DNA from: Nipponacmea schrenckii
Lineage: Eukaryota; Mollusca; Gastropoda; Lottiidae
Assembly (NCBI GenBank): GCA_030562195.1
Contig: JAUJPP010000003.1
Span: forward strand, 48,986,602-49,050,601
Direction: 5' to 3'
DNA length: 64,000 nt
The translations under genes and the position numbers were made by a program. How positions within the stretch are numbered: the stretch's first letter is position 1; each line of letters starts with the position of its first letter. The notes under the pieces were generated by a model. That model did no database searches, was not told the origin of the DNA, and saw nothing but the letters and a program-made list of their open reading frames with translations. This document shows positions 47,186 to 59,760 of the stretch, in pieces.

Positions 47186-50100
47186 TCAACTTTTATCTGA
47201 AAACTTGATTTCTTTTTTGTAAGCTTTGAGGGTATTCTTCATCAACATGGCAACAGTTAATGGTCCTACACCACCAGGTACAGGTGTTATATATGATGCT
47301 TTCTGTCTTAAACCTACAATAATCATAAAATACAACAATAAGTTGTTTAGGATGAGAAAGATAGCTTGCCAGGCAAGGTAATATACGCCCACTGGCAGCA
47401 TTTATTTCAAATAAAAACTTTTCAGTAAGGTTACAATAAGTGGAATGAATTATTCAACCTACCAACCTATTTTATTCTAGGGTCTCTAGTTTCATTAAAA
47501 ACTGTCAAGAATTGTACCTAATAACAACTCATTAAATATTTTTCGGTATTTTTATGATTTGCAATAGGGTTCACCCTTAATAATATTTTGATATTTTTAA
47601 TTCTTAATAAGGCTCATCCTTGGTTGATATTAAACAATTTCAGCGAGTTTTGTCAAAAAGGAATGTTTAGAGTGTTCACAAGACAAAAGTTGAAAGCGTT
47701 TTTGAAAACAGGCGCAATAACTGACACTAAATATTTTTCGATTTATCTGATTTTCAATAGGGTTTATCCTTGTGAGAAAACAAATACTAAAGCCAAGTTT
47801 CATCAAAATCCATTCAAAATTGTTCTTTCTAGAGTGTTTGCGAGTTAAATTGAACGCGTTTTCAAAAACAAGGTCAATAACTTGTACTAAATATTTTTCG
47901 ATTTTCAATAGGGTTCATCCTTGGGAGACAACAAATACTCCAGCCAAGTTACATCAAAATCCATTAAAAATTGTTCTTTCTAGAGTGTTTACAAGCTAAA
48001 ATTGAACGCGTTTTCAAGAACAAGGGCTATAACTTACACTAAATATATTTCTATTTATTTGATTTATAATAGGGTTCATCCTTGGGTAAAAACAAATACT
48101 CAAGCCAAAGTTAATCAAAATCCATTAAGAATAGTTCTTTCTAGAGTGTTTACAAGCTAAAATTGAATGCATTTTCAAGAACAAGGGCAGTAACTCATAC
48201 TAAAAAATTTTTTCAATTTAGCTGATTTTCAATAGGGTTCATCCTTGAGTTATAACACACTCTCACACCAAGTTTCATCGAAATCCATCAAGAATTGTGC
48301 CATGTAGAGTGTTTACGAGACAAAAATCGAACGCGTTTAAAAGAACAAGGGCAATAATTCATATTAGATATATTTTGATATTTTTAATTTTCAATTAGGC
48401 TCATCCCTTGCGATATCCAACAATTTCAGTGAGTTTTGTCAACATAGGTCATGAATTGTACCTTCTAGAGTGTTTATTAGCCAAAAAGTTAAACCTGTTT
48501 TCAAACACAAGGGCAATAACTGATACTAAATATATTTCGATTTATTTGATTTTCAATAAGGTTCATCCTTGGGTAAAAACAAATACTCAAGCCAAGTTTT
48601 ATCAAAATCCATTAAGAATTGTTCTTTCTAGAGTGCTTACAAGCTAAAATTGAACGCGTTTTCAAACACAAGGGCAATAACTGATATTAAATATTTTTCG
48701 AATTTAAATGAATTTCAATAGGGTTCATCCTTAGGTGATTACAAATACTCATGCCAAGTTATGTCAAAATCGCTCAAGAATTGTGACTTGTAGAGTGTTT
48801 ACAAGGCAAAAATCCAACCATTTTATAGAACAAGGGCAATAATTCCTATTAAATATATTTCGATATGTGCTATTTTCAAAAGGGTTCATTCTTGGGTGAT
48901 ATTAAAAATTTCAGCAAGTTTCGTCAAAATCGGTCAAAAACTGTGCTTTGTAGAGTGTTTACAAGCTAAAAATTGAACGCGTTTTCAAAAACAAGGGCAA
49001 TAACTGATATTAATTTTTTTTCGATTTGACTGGTTTTCATAGGCTTCATCCTTGGGTGATAACAAATACTCAGGCCAAGTTTCATTAAAATCCATTAAAA
49101 ATTGTTCTCTCAAGAGTGTTTACAAGCTAAAATTGAACGCGTTTTCAAGAACAAGGGCAATAACTCATACTAAATGTTTTTCGATTTCGCTGATTTTCGA
49201 TAGGGTTTATCCTTGAGTTATAACATACTCTCACACCAAGTTTCATCAAAATCGGTCGAGAATTGCACTTTGTAGAGTGTTTACGAGCCATTCAAGAACA
49301 AGGGCACAAACTCATACTAATTTTTTTCCGATTTCGCTGATTTTCAATAGGGTTCATCCTTGCGTGATCATAAACACTCATATTAAGTTTCATCTAAATC
49401 CGTCAAGAATTACACCGTGTAGAGTGTTTACGAGCAATTGTGGACGGACGGACGGACGGACGGATGTGGGTGACGACAATATACGCCCCCCATTTCATGT
49501 GGGCGTATAAAAATGTACAACTTAACAATTCTTTAAAAATTCAACAGCAAAGCAAGGAATTGTGAAATCTTGAAAATGCTATATGATATAGAATAAAGTG
49601 ATCTGGCATTTCAACATGATTAAAATCTAACATAATGCATAAAAATACTCACCTTCGAAATCAACATCTCCAACTAGTTTAGGTTTGCCTGTAGTTGGAT
49701 CAGTAACTCTAGTTATACCTACATCAATAATTGTCACCCCTTCTTTCACCATGTCTGATGTTACTAGGTTTGGTATTCCAGTAGCACTAACTATAATATC
49801 GGCTGTCTGAGTAAATACCTTCAATTGTTCAGGTGGAGTATACCGATGGCAGATAGTAACTGTGGCATCTCCTAAATTAAACAATTTTTAAGAAATGTGG
49901 ACAAAAACTTTCGGTTTAAAATAACAAAGGCCATAACTCTTTCATATTTTGATAGATTGTGCTCAGATTCAAACCAATTTAAAAACATAGCTCCAAACTA
50001 CAATCTGATCTTCTATTGCCTCTGTAAGTTATTTATTTTAAGTTGTTATCAGGCGCTGTAAAATATGTTTTCTCATCTTGACATGAAGCATTGTAATAAA

Positions 50101-51799
50101 ATTAAAACAAAACTGAGTTGGGCAATGGCAATATTCATTGACACTTCCGTGTGACTCACAGTGTATGTGTGTGAATAGTATAAAACTACAACAAAAAGAA
50201 ATTCAAATTTATACCTGCATTATTTCCATGGTCACCATCAGCATGTAAGTACATAGCTATTGGTAAACCTACATTTTTAGATCTTCCAATAACTACAGCA
50301 TTCTTTCCGAAAGTTTCAACACCTAAAAGCAGTGAATACAGTGCAGAGAGAAACATTTATATTTATATTATGGCACTAATCCTAATTTATTTCTGGAATA
50401 TTTTTATGAAAATAGAAGTGTACTGCTTACAAAATGAGCTACATAACATGCCATATTTAATCTAGCTGTCATGAACATTGCTCAGGGAGAAAATTAACTC
50501 TGCCTAGAATTAAAAAAATAAAAGCACACCAACCTTGCCTTTTCAATAATTCCATAACTCCAGCAGGAGTTGCAGGAATAAAAGATGGTTCATCAACACA
50601 AAATCGACCAATGTTCAATATGTTAAATCCGTCAACATCTTTCTCTGGTGCTACAGCATCACAAATTTCTCGTTCTGTGATATGTTTCGGTACTGGAAGT
50701 TGAACTAATAGTCCATCCACACTAGGTTCATTATTTAACATGTCAATTTCATTCAAAACATCTTGTTCTGTTACTGTACCTGGCATTCTTATAGTATCAC
50801 TAGTTATACCTGTATCGATAAAATAAAAATTACATACCACTACCAAATAAATAAAACAAACAATCTAATATATAATAGAGATAACTATTATTATGAATAT
50901 ATTAAAAAATTGAAGTTAACAGTAAAAGCTTACCAGTATACTCAGCTGCTTTAATCTTATTTCTCACATAAACTACACTAGCGTCATTACTGCCAACAAG
51001 TAACACACTAAGGTGAGGTGGTCTCTTTCCAGATTCAATGATCTTATTGACTTCTAGGCGCACTTCATCTTTAATTTCTTTAGCAATAGCTTTCCCGTCA
51101 ATCAACTTTGCCACATTGTTTCTAAAATAAAAGCTTACAAGTTTAAACAGAGTTGGATAGAAATCCATCTAGCTTGTTTTACTGTCCGACTATTTTAAAA
51201 AATAATATTATTTTAATATTCACATCACAATTATCTGGATTATCTGTAGGCTACAATTAGGTATGGGTAGCCAACCGGTACACCTATTATCATCAGTCTC
51301 AGGCAGTTTTCAATTATTTTAATCCTTATCAACTAGGATCTTTGATCAAAGTACAGCCTATCTATGACTCCTCACTCTTTCTTCCCATGGGCTGAATGTT
51401 AGACAGGATCATATCCTCATGTATTGGGCCTAATTCTGACCCTTGTAAAATAAAGAGTTAATTATTATTATTATTACTATTTACTCATGCAGTTGTTTAT
51501 GAGTTCTGCCCTCTGTGGATATCAGCAACAAGGCTAGAGTTAGGCTATATCTACTAATAAACTTAAAATACTAATTATGAGACACAAGCAAGCATTGATC
51601 TGTTAAAATTTATCAAAATGAGGATATACAATAATACCTCAATAATATATGGCGCAAACATATGTTACGCCTAGATTTACCTGCTTGTATGATGAAAGCA
51701 TCTTAATAAATTCACATCAGCAACTTTCTGCACCAATTTCTTAAATAAAACAGGATTATTTTTCACTTGTTTAAAAATCAGAAGGGAATGTTTCGACAT
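47186..51799 (-). CDS. MTHFD2: Mitochondrial methylenetetrahydrofolate dehydrogenase/cyclohydrolase (MTHFD2-type), complete
   Basis: Exons 51799-51681, 51121-50934, 50809-50534, 50322-50215, 49871-49653 and 47313-47186 join in phase for 345 codons (human MTHFD2 is 350). The enzyme oxidises 5,10-methylene-THF to methenyl-THF and hydrolyses it to 10-formyl-THF in mitochondrial one-carbon metabolism. The first 39 residues are basic and lack acidic runs apart from one Asp, as in a mitochondrial presequence. Catalytic YVRNK (Y91 and K95), [53 protein letters not shown] and [16 protein letters not shown] are all present. The last intron contains pearl-like element C; intron 1 contains an old LINE-like 3' tail. 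A MTHFD2L assignment cannot be excluded. Confidence 0.95.
47359..49513 (+). mobile_element. Pearl-like element C (MTHFD2 intron 5)
   Basis: Same left end as element A (AGATAGCTTGCCAGGCAAGG then ATACGCCCAC), but a different core family of ~150-170 bp (AGGGTTCATCCTTGG, TTCTTTCTAGAGTGTTTAC, GAACGCGTTTTCAA, AAGGGCAATAACT), about a dozen copies. GGAC run at 49441-49464 and 30-nt palindrome at 49480-49509. Open frames inside are by-products of the tandem cores. Confidence 0.85.
51240..51480. mobile_element. LINE-like 3' tail remnant in MTHFD2 intron 1
   Basis: Sequence ending CTTGTAAAATAAAGAGTTAA followed by (TTA)n at about 51460-51478, a common form of non-LTR element 3' ends. No coding part was seen. 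Confidence 0.4.
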
Positions 51800-52137
51800 T
51801 TTTTCTGGTCGGTAAATTTGTTTCAATTATCCTCTAACAAGTGCCATTAAAATGTGTACGTAAATGTGTTAGTTGGCTGAAAACTGTTTATTTTAATAAC
51901 ACGTTAATAAAGGTTGTGTTGGAAAAAAATACATCCATTGCAGACGACATCTCGAGATTTCTCGTTATACTGATGGACTATATTCTAAGACTGAAGTTTA
52001 GACAAGAAATTATACAATACTTATGTTTGTAAAACTTGCATTTATTTTATACAAATTTTCTAAATCCGCATAATATTAACAAAATAAATCACAAAGGTTT
52101 TATTTAGATCTATGACATATTTGTTTAGAGGTTATAA
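51800..52137. promoter_or_regulatory. Probable bidirectional promoter region
   Basis: Only 338 bp separate the MTHFD2 ATG (minus) from the ATG at 52138 (plus). No TATA motif like those of P1-P6 is placed appropriately. Head-to-head spacing is the only evidence. Confidence 0.4.
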
Positions 52138-52298
52138 AATGGCGACCTCAGAAGTTATATCTGGGGGAGGAATAAGTTTACAAGAAGAGTTAGTTAATGC
52201 CTCAAAGACCGAAGAATGGCCGAGTCCAGTAATTGCAAAAGAAGTTCCACAAGAAAAGAAAAAACTCGTTCAGAGACAACCAAATATCAGATATCAAA
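52138..52298 (+). CDS. Unrecognised first exon (MATSEVISGGG...)
   Basis: AAAATGGCG start, then about 53 codons of normal complexity rich in Glu, Gln and Lys (EEWPSPVIAKEVPQEKKK), ending at a possible donor A|GTAGGT at 52299 in phase 2. If unspliced, the frame continues to a TGA near 52343. I do not recognise the protein and found no following exon before the LINE fragment at 53001. It could be the start of a gene whose later exons I missed, or a relic cut off by the insertion. A perfect inverted repeat begins 7 bp past the donor. Confidence 0.45.
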
Positions 52299-52305
52299 GT
52301 AGGTC

Positions 52306-52367
52306 GCTAAATTTTCCAAGTTCGACACAGGAAATTGTTGACTGACTGCGAACTTGGAAAATTTAGC
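52306..52367. repeat. Perfect 19-bp inverted repeat with 24-nt loop
   Basis: GCTAAATTTTCCAAGTTCG at 52306-52324 is exactly complementary to CGAACTTGGAAAATTTAGC at 52349-52367. It lies directly after the candidate donor at 52299-52300. Confidence 0.95.
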
Positions 52368-53000
52368 AGACGAATTTCATAGTAAGAACCATTAATTTAC
52401 TGATCCGGAAGGTAAGGTTTTGAACGAGTTATGAATAATTTAAAACCACTTATTAAAAGATTACCGTGTAAATTACATGACAAATTGTCTTCATGGATGT
52501 AATGATATCATTGAGTGAGTAATGGGCCACAGCACAAAATGTGGTCTAATTAATTAGTCATTATTAGGTACAGAACTAAAAGGGGTTAACATAATAGACA
52601 GAAAACAGTTTGAACTGAATGAATGTTGTATGCATTGATGTAAAAAGTCCAAAATACTGCTGAGAGTGAGAATCCTATATAGTCTTAGGATGTAACGGTA
52701 TATTTGAAAATAATTTTGAAATATGGGTTCCTATTTGGGTGAAATTTCTAAAATCATATATTTTAGTCTCAGTAGCTGAGCTGGTCTAATACTTGCAGTA
52801 CTTTAAGGTTACGGTACTTTTTACACAATATTAAGATCTTAATTTGTCTAACCACAAGCAGATTTAGATTTAGCTTCCTTACATAAAGAACACTTTCCAT
52901 ATTATATAATTCCTTCCATTTGCTCAGAATTGAAATATTATTACAAAGTTATAAATCCCTAATAACAAATACCACCGGTACACCAGTTCTACTCCAATAA
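52368..53000. other. Gene-free stretch
   Basis: No exon recognised. The final ~60 bp before 53001 resemble the upstream part of the LINE fragment with an in-frame stop (52998-53000). Confidence 0.4.
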
Positions 53001-53806
53001 GTTAACAGTGAGAAAGACCTTGGAGTAACCATAGATAATAGCCTTAAGTTTAGCAAACATGTATCTGAATGTGTGAAGAAATCAAACAGAATAACAGGAT
53101 TGATAAAAAGAACTTTCACCAACCTGGATAAAGATACATTTATGCCACTATACAAATGCCTTGTCAGACCCCACCTGGAATATGCATCTATGGTTTGGAG
53201 CCCTATGTTGAAAAAGGACATCACTTCATTGGAAAATGTTCAACGAAGAGCCACAAAGTTGGTACGACATGTGAAAGATCTTCCCTACAAAGAAAGATTA
53301 TTAATATTAGGCCTACCCACACTCAAATACAGAAGAAAAAGAGCAGACACCTTACAGATCTATCGATATCTAAACAACATAGACACCCTTGTCAACAAAT
53401 CCATGCTACCACTTTCAACACATAAACGAACCAGAGGTCACAACCTGAAATTACAGAAACCACACACTCGATTAGACATAAGAAAAAACTTCTTCTCTGT
53501 TCGTGCCATCGAAACCTGGAACTCACTCCCTGAATACGTTGTTAAATCACCAACCCTGAATATATTCAAAACCAATCTGAACCAAGCTTGGAAAAACGAT
53601 ATTGATAAATTCAATCTATAATGATCATATTCATACCCATTAATATTGTTAGAAATATACCTATTTAAATTCATCATTGAAAACTAATGCGCACTCACAT
53701 GTAAAATACATGTACTCACTATTGAACGTGAAAAACTTTGAAGAAGAACGGTGGTCAAGAAGCTAATAAGCTTATAAAAGACAGATTTACAATACAATAC
53801 AATACA
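53001..53806 (+). mobile_element. 5'-truncated non-LTR retrotransposon (reverse transcriptase C-terminal end)
   Basis: An open frame at 53001-53621 encodes SEKDLGVTIDNSLKFSKHV, then a region with LVRPHLEYASMVWSP, LENVQRRATKLV, LGLPTLKYRRKRAD and FFSVRAIETWNSLP, ending in a stop. This is the typical C-terminal region after the catalytic core of CR1/Jockey-type LINE reverse transcriptases. The catalytic part is missing. The 3' end shows an (AATAC)n tail at about 53788-53806. The frame is undisrupted over about 200 codons, so the insertion is fairly young. Confidence 0.85.
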
Positions 53807-55324
53807 AACAAATCTACAACACACATTCAAATCTGATTATTTTCTCAAACCGAGAACAACATTAATACTAGATCAAAGTATACCATCTGTCAACCACAAA
53901 ATCATCAAAAGAGCTTACTCTTCATCCTTTGGAACATCTGAACTGAGACTTTCATAATCTTATGATATCTTGAAGTAATATCTCAATTATATTTCCTGTT
54001 ACTGTTTTAGATTTGGAGCGTAAAAGAATTACTTTGTTTTTTTTTGTGTGAAATCCATATTCTCTCCATGCAAAAAGCAGAAAAGTTTGAATTTATAAAC
54101 ATTACCATCATTTGTATGTAATTATATTTGATGTGTAGGTTTTTGCCCAGTTGATCCTTATGAATTTGATGTATGATCTGATGTATGCTCTGAGCTACAG
54201 ATTTACAGATATACCCACACACCAGCCAATTTCATGACACATTAAACCCTTTAGCTTTACCAATATGCATTAACCAGAAGAATCTGGAGATCTCATTTAT
54301 ATTAATAAATATGCTAAGTATTGTCGAAATTAGATCAAAACCGTAGTGCAAAACACTTCCTTATGAAAAGAAAATAGCCATAAAAGTTCTCAAAACTCAT
54401 TAAGATTTCATCCATAATCTTATACTGTACACGCAAGCATAATCTTACCAAATTTCATAAACTTCAATGAGGTTTATGGTTACAATCATGATCACATGCT
54501 CTATCTGACTTTTAATTTCATAAGATAATTAGATAAGGAATGACGTATTATAAATTGAAGAGACCCTCTGTAAATTTTCTGTAAAGAAGGTGTTACTACT
54601 AAAGTTCAAAACTATTTTAAGATTGTGATTTAACTAAAAAAAACGTCAAAATTTTATATACCGGTACCTATTTTTTTTATACATAAGCTTACATAAATAT
54701 GCAGCTTTGAATAGTGGATTGTAATGATATGCAACAAATTTTAATAATGAAAGTTTTTATTTGGTTTTCTCCAATTAAATTATTGGCCAAACAGTATTGG
54801 TTCTTCAAACCATATGGGATATAGACAACAGCTAACATTAAATAGAGTTGCTTCCCCTCTGTTATTTTCATAATAAATGTTGGCAAAGAATAAATGAAAT
54901 AAAAATAAGGAAAAGATATAGTTGAAATTAATCTGTTGTTGCTTCCTCATTTCTTTGTTTCAAATTGATTTTTTTCAAAATAATCTGTAGTTTTAAGTAT
55001 GGTGTAAAGTAAATAATTAATAAATGTGACCTAATTATGATAATGACTTTATTGTGGGTAGAGAACTAGTGAATCAATAGTCAGTCTGGAAGAATTCTGT
55101 TATTTCTACACAGAGCTATTCTTCATGGAATTTGACGTTTTTAGCAGAAATTCTGCCAAATGAATTGTTAAAGTCTAGGTTGTAAACTATCTCTGAATTA
55201 AAAGGTCAGAGTGAAATGTGAAAACATGAGCTGTATGTAGATTATGGCTGATATTCACTCTATTATGTCAAGTTGAATTTTAATAAGAAGCCATTTTGGT
55301 GCTTGATAGCACTGTGTTTTCCAC
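53807..55324. other. Gene-free stretch upstream of the RUFY-type gene
   Basis: AT-rich, no exon recognised. It includes the presumed promoter of the RUFY-type gene, without an obvious TATA box near 55325. Confidence 0.45.
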
Positions 55325-58300
55325 ATGGCGGAAGAAACGATATATTTGTGTAACTTTCGTGTTTCCGTGGACGGAGATTGGCTTTGTCTTAAAGAATTAA
55401 GTGATGTACAGTTACAGATGCAGGAATCTTTTGAAGATGGTAAGTGACATGAAGTTTACTTAGTAAAGGTTAGAAATAGAAACTAGCAGTGGAGGCTGTG
55501 TTATTAAAATGTGTAGCTTGTTTTGGTAGCTGACCTTAGGGGATGGTATTTTAACTTGCTAGTGATAGCCAGGAGTGTGATATTAGTAGGCCTACATGTG
55601 TGGGTGTGGGTGGTAAATCATGGTAAATGAAGAGGAAGACATTTAACATTAATCATGTAATGCTCTGTGCATTTGACATTTGACCAGTTAACCAACTGAT
55701 AGGATTAATGGGATTTCATTTGAAAACCAAATTTGATACATTTTCAATTATAATGCAAATGAAAAAATCAGTGTGCTGATTGTATAAGCTTTAAAGCACA
55801 TTTAACCTCATTCATATATTTGTTTAAAAGAAATTTTATCATCACCAAAAAATAGGAAGGTACATTTGAATATCTATATTCATTGTATCAGTTTCGTGTC
55901 AGAAAAATCCTATGTTGGAACTGTAAAAGCTAGACATAAATCTCTTACTGGACAAATTTATCTTCTTCAGTTACATTTTATGTTTATCCAAGCTAAAATG
56001 TCTGTCTATTTCAAATATCTGTTATTAAATTAATTTCATGGTTATTTTAAGCTACGAAGATAAATGTTTATTTTATGTCATTTTGTCTGGTCTTCTAATT
56101 ATAGTTTTATTTTTTACAGAAAGAGATCCACAGACGATAGAGAGAAGTAACCTATTGAATGTATGTAAACTGATCATCAAAGAATTAATAGATTCATCTC
56201 TAGCTCATGGTCGTATGTTAGACAATGAACATGTACCATTACAGCAGTTCTTTATTGTCTTGGAACATGTACTTAGACATGGCATTAAACGTAAGTTATA
56301 GCCTACTTGAGGTTTAACTAGGCTTCAATTGCCAAAATTTAGGCTTCAATTGCATTTCTTGTGTCTGTTTTGTGTATTTGAAACTATAAAATTATGGTTT
56401 TGGCTTTCATTTTAACTGTAATGATATTGGCACACCACAGACAACTATTAAAAATTGAAGCAAATCAGTTTTGTTGCTTTCCGAATTTGACATTTTACAA
56501 GAAGAGTATTTTTTTTTCTTTGACAAAACATCTTTTATGTTTATATTTTTATAGCTAAAAAAGGTATTTTACGTGACAAACATGAATTCTGGGCAGTGTT
56601 AGAGAAAATAGAAAAGATTGCCCCAGAAGCAGGGGAAATAACAACTAGTGTGCGAGAGATGTCAGATATAAAGTAAGCTATTTTTTTTTCTCAATTGCTT
56701 TATTGTGAGGTGCTTGACTTATGTATATGTACCAGTAAACTACGTGGTTTGAAAAATGTCAAAGGAGCATGTTGATATTATAAATATTATATAAATCCAA
56801 AATCACTGTGTACTTTGAAAATCATTGTATATTTCATCACATAAAAGAAATTTAGTTTGACATATCAGTATTTGACAATAAAAATCGGCACTATATGGAA
56901 ATTTGGTCTTTATATATATAATGAATAAATATATTTATATGTATTTTAGATCACCATTAGGAAGAGCCAGATGTTGGATCAGATTAGCCTTAATGCAAAA
57001 GAAATTAGCTGATTATTTTAAGTTAATTATTGAACAAAAAGATCAAATACTCAGGTACATGGATTTATGATATACGATTATCTTTTGTCTAAAGAATGAA
57101 AGAACATTTTTTTATATGAATCAAATGGACAGATTATGTCGTCATGCATCACATTGTTGTGTTGTGTTTGAATCAGGGCTGTGAATTTTTTTCAATATTG
57201 TTTGTTTCTAGCTATAAGATTACTTCACTTTTTGCATTCTCTTGTTCAATGTTCTGAGAAAGTCTTCACTTCCTATCTTTTATTTTGAAAATGAATGAAA
57301 TCAAATGATTTGGTATAATAAAAGCTCAGTATTTCATAAAACTTTCTTTTCTTGCATTACACTGTATAATATTTGTAGTGAGTTTTATGAAAATGGAGCG
57401 TTTTTAATGGAAGAAGAAGGAATGGTATTGGCTGGGTTGTTAGTAGGATTAAATGTTATTGATTGTAACATGTGTATAAAGGGGGAAGATTTAGATCAAC
57501 CAGTAAGTGGGCCTATATTGAGTTTATATCCCATGTATTTAAACTGTATGTGGGCGTATTAGAAAATTTACTTGGTGATTATGTTAATGATGACTTAATT
57601 AGGAACTTGTGAGACAAACTAGTATTTTTCCAGATCATTAGAATATCTCTGCTTTCGATTGATAAAAGTATTTGCTGTCCAATTATGGAATCAATATAAA
57701 TGAATAAATATAAAGAAGCCATATTCCATTATTTCAAGGTCCACAAAGCATTTTTGATCACAGTCTTTCTAACACTTACAGGGAACATTTCCTGATCAAG
57801 AATTCATTACATCATGTATTACTTTTCAATTAAATCAATGAATTTAATTTTCACATTTCTTAACTCAATCCTGGCCAAACATAATGAATATTTCTAAAGA
57901 TCTAAATTCATTTATTTACAGATGGGTGTTATAGATTTCAGTTTATATTTAAAAGGAAATTTTAATAATTCAGCTGATGATGAGGAAACGTAAGTTTTTA
58001 TAATAATTTGATGTACTATTTATATTTTGTATATAACTGATGACAAATATAAGCCAAATTGTAAAGAGCCAAACCTGAAAACCACCCAAAAATTAAATTA
58101 TATAATTTTAAATGTAGTTTAAATTGGATATGCTAGTTGTCAAATTGAAAGATGACAGTACAAATTTTAAATCATTAAATTTTCATTTTATTTTCCTTTG
58201 ATACTATCTTTCCTTTACTCAATTTTTTCCAGAGTTGATGGTAATGCTAGGATGGCCACCATCTTGGATCAGAAAAATTATTTAGAAGAATTAAACAGAC

Positions 58301-58895
58301 ATCTCAAGTAAGTTTACTTTTCCCTGGTTTATCTTTGAAGACTGAGGTTTATAGTGAAATATATTTTATGTTGTACATTTTCAGGAATTGAAATCTTAGT
58401 TTGATAATTCGTTCATTTTTATTTTCATTTTTCAGTGCAACTGTGGCTAATTTACAGCAAAAACTTGAAACGTTCCAGACCACAAATGCTTTAATGAAAG
58501 AAGATTTAGCCATTGCGAAAAACCAAATATTGATGTTACAAGAACAGAATGATGCATTAGAAGAACAAAATAAAGGCTTATTAAATAATTATGATAAACA
58601 GATAGAGGTTTGTTAAAAAAAAGAAAAGTGGAATCATTTGGTTTTTTGTCAATATGGAACTAATCAGAATTTCCATTGATGTTAACTTGCAAAAGAATAT
58701 GTAGATGAATACTATGATATTCATAATCTAAGCTTCATTATCAAACACCTTATTTTGAATATTTCTCTATATTTTTAGGCTACCAAACAAGATATAATTA
58801 CAGAACGACAAACTTATGAAACAAATCGTGCTGGTCTAGACAGTATGTACTCGGATGTTAAACAGAAACTAGAAGATGAAACACAGTTAAGATTA
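55325..58895 (+). CDS. RUFY-family protein, N-terminal part (RUN domain and start of coiled coil)
   Basis: Nine exons join in phase for 355 codons: 55325-55439, 56120-56290, 56555-56672, 56950-57054, 57379-57502, 57922-57989, 58233-58307, 58436-58607 and 58779-58895. The start METIYLC-like segment ([21 protein letters not shown]) matches the RUFY3 type N-terminus. The RUN domain (about 45-200) contains [26 protein letters not shown] and [30 protein letters not shown]-like [21 protein letters not shown] and a heptad coiled coil follow. RUFY proteins couple endosomes and lysosomes to small GTPases and motors. The last donor at 58896 opens an intron over 5 kb long; the rest of the coiled coil and any FYVE domain lie beyond the window. 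RUFY1, 2 or 3 cannot be separated here. Confidence 0.92.
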
Positions 58896-59234
58896 GTAAG
58901 TAGTCCAAAGAAACATAAAAAACCTAACAAAGATAATGGCTGAGATGAGATGTTAAATTTTATAAAGATTGTAAAAACAGGACAAAATTTTCTGAATTTC
59001 ATACATTGTTTTAAGAGGGTTATCAATGCCCAGTCCAATTATATGTTGTGATTCAAACTTTTTTGTCCTGTTTAAAGAGAGTTATGTTTTCTTTCCAGTC
59101 AATGCTTATGTGATTTATGTTTTTGCCATATTTTATAGCTTTATCAAATTCTTATTTTGTACATAATCTTAAATTGAATTATACGTGTTAGTCAATGATA
59201 TTAATGCAAGTCTGAGAATCAACTGATTCCAACA

Positions 59235-59760
59235 GTGATGGAAATAACCAACAACAGTGTTGAATATCAGTTGAAATATACTGACAACAATGTTGGAAAT
59301 CAGTTGAAATATGCCAACAACAGTGTTGTAAATCAGTTGAAATATACTGACAACAGTGTTGGAAATCAGTTGAAATATACTGACAACAATGTTGGAAATC
59401 AGTTGAAATATGCCAACAACAGTGTTGTAAATCACTTGAAATATACTGACAACAGTGTTGGAAATCAGTTGAAATATACTGACAACAGTGTTGAAAATCA
59501 GTTGAAATATGCCAACAACAGTGTTGTAAATCACTTGAAATATACTGACAACAGTGTTGGAAATCAGTTGAAATATACTGACAACAGTGTTGAAAATCAC
59601 ATGAAATATACTGACAACAGTGTTGGAAATCAGTTGAAATATGCCAACAACAGTGTTGTAAATCAGTTGAAATATAAAACAACAGTGTTGTAAATCAGTT
59701 GAAATATGCCAACAACAGTGTTGAAATATGCCAACAACAGTGTTGTAAATAAGTTGAAAC
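59235..59760. repeat. 33-bp minisatellite, about 15 copies, in RUFY intron 9
   Basis: The unit GTTGAAATATACTGACAACA plus ATGTTGGAAATCA repeats with variants (GCCAACAACAGTGTTGTAAATCA...). Because 33 is a multiple of three, frames stay open on both strands, giving open frames of 150-224 codons that are not genes. Confidence 0.95.

Noticed and set aside
47588..49510. Series of 70-90 codon ORFs with repeated sequence
   Set aside because: They come from tandem cores of pearl-like element C and carry no conserved domain.
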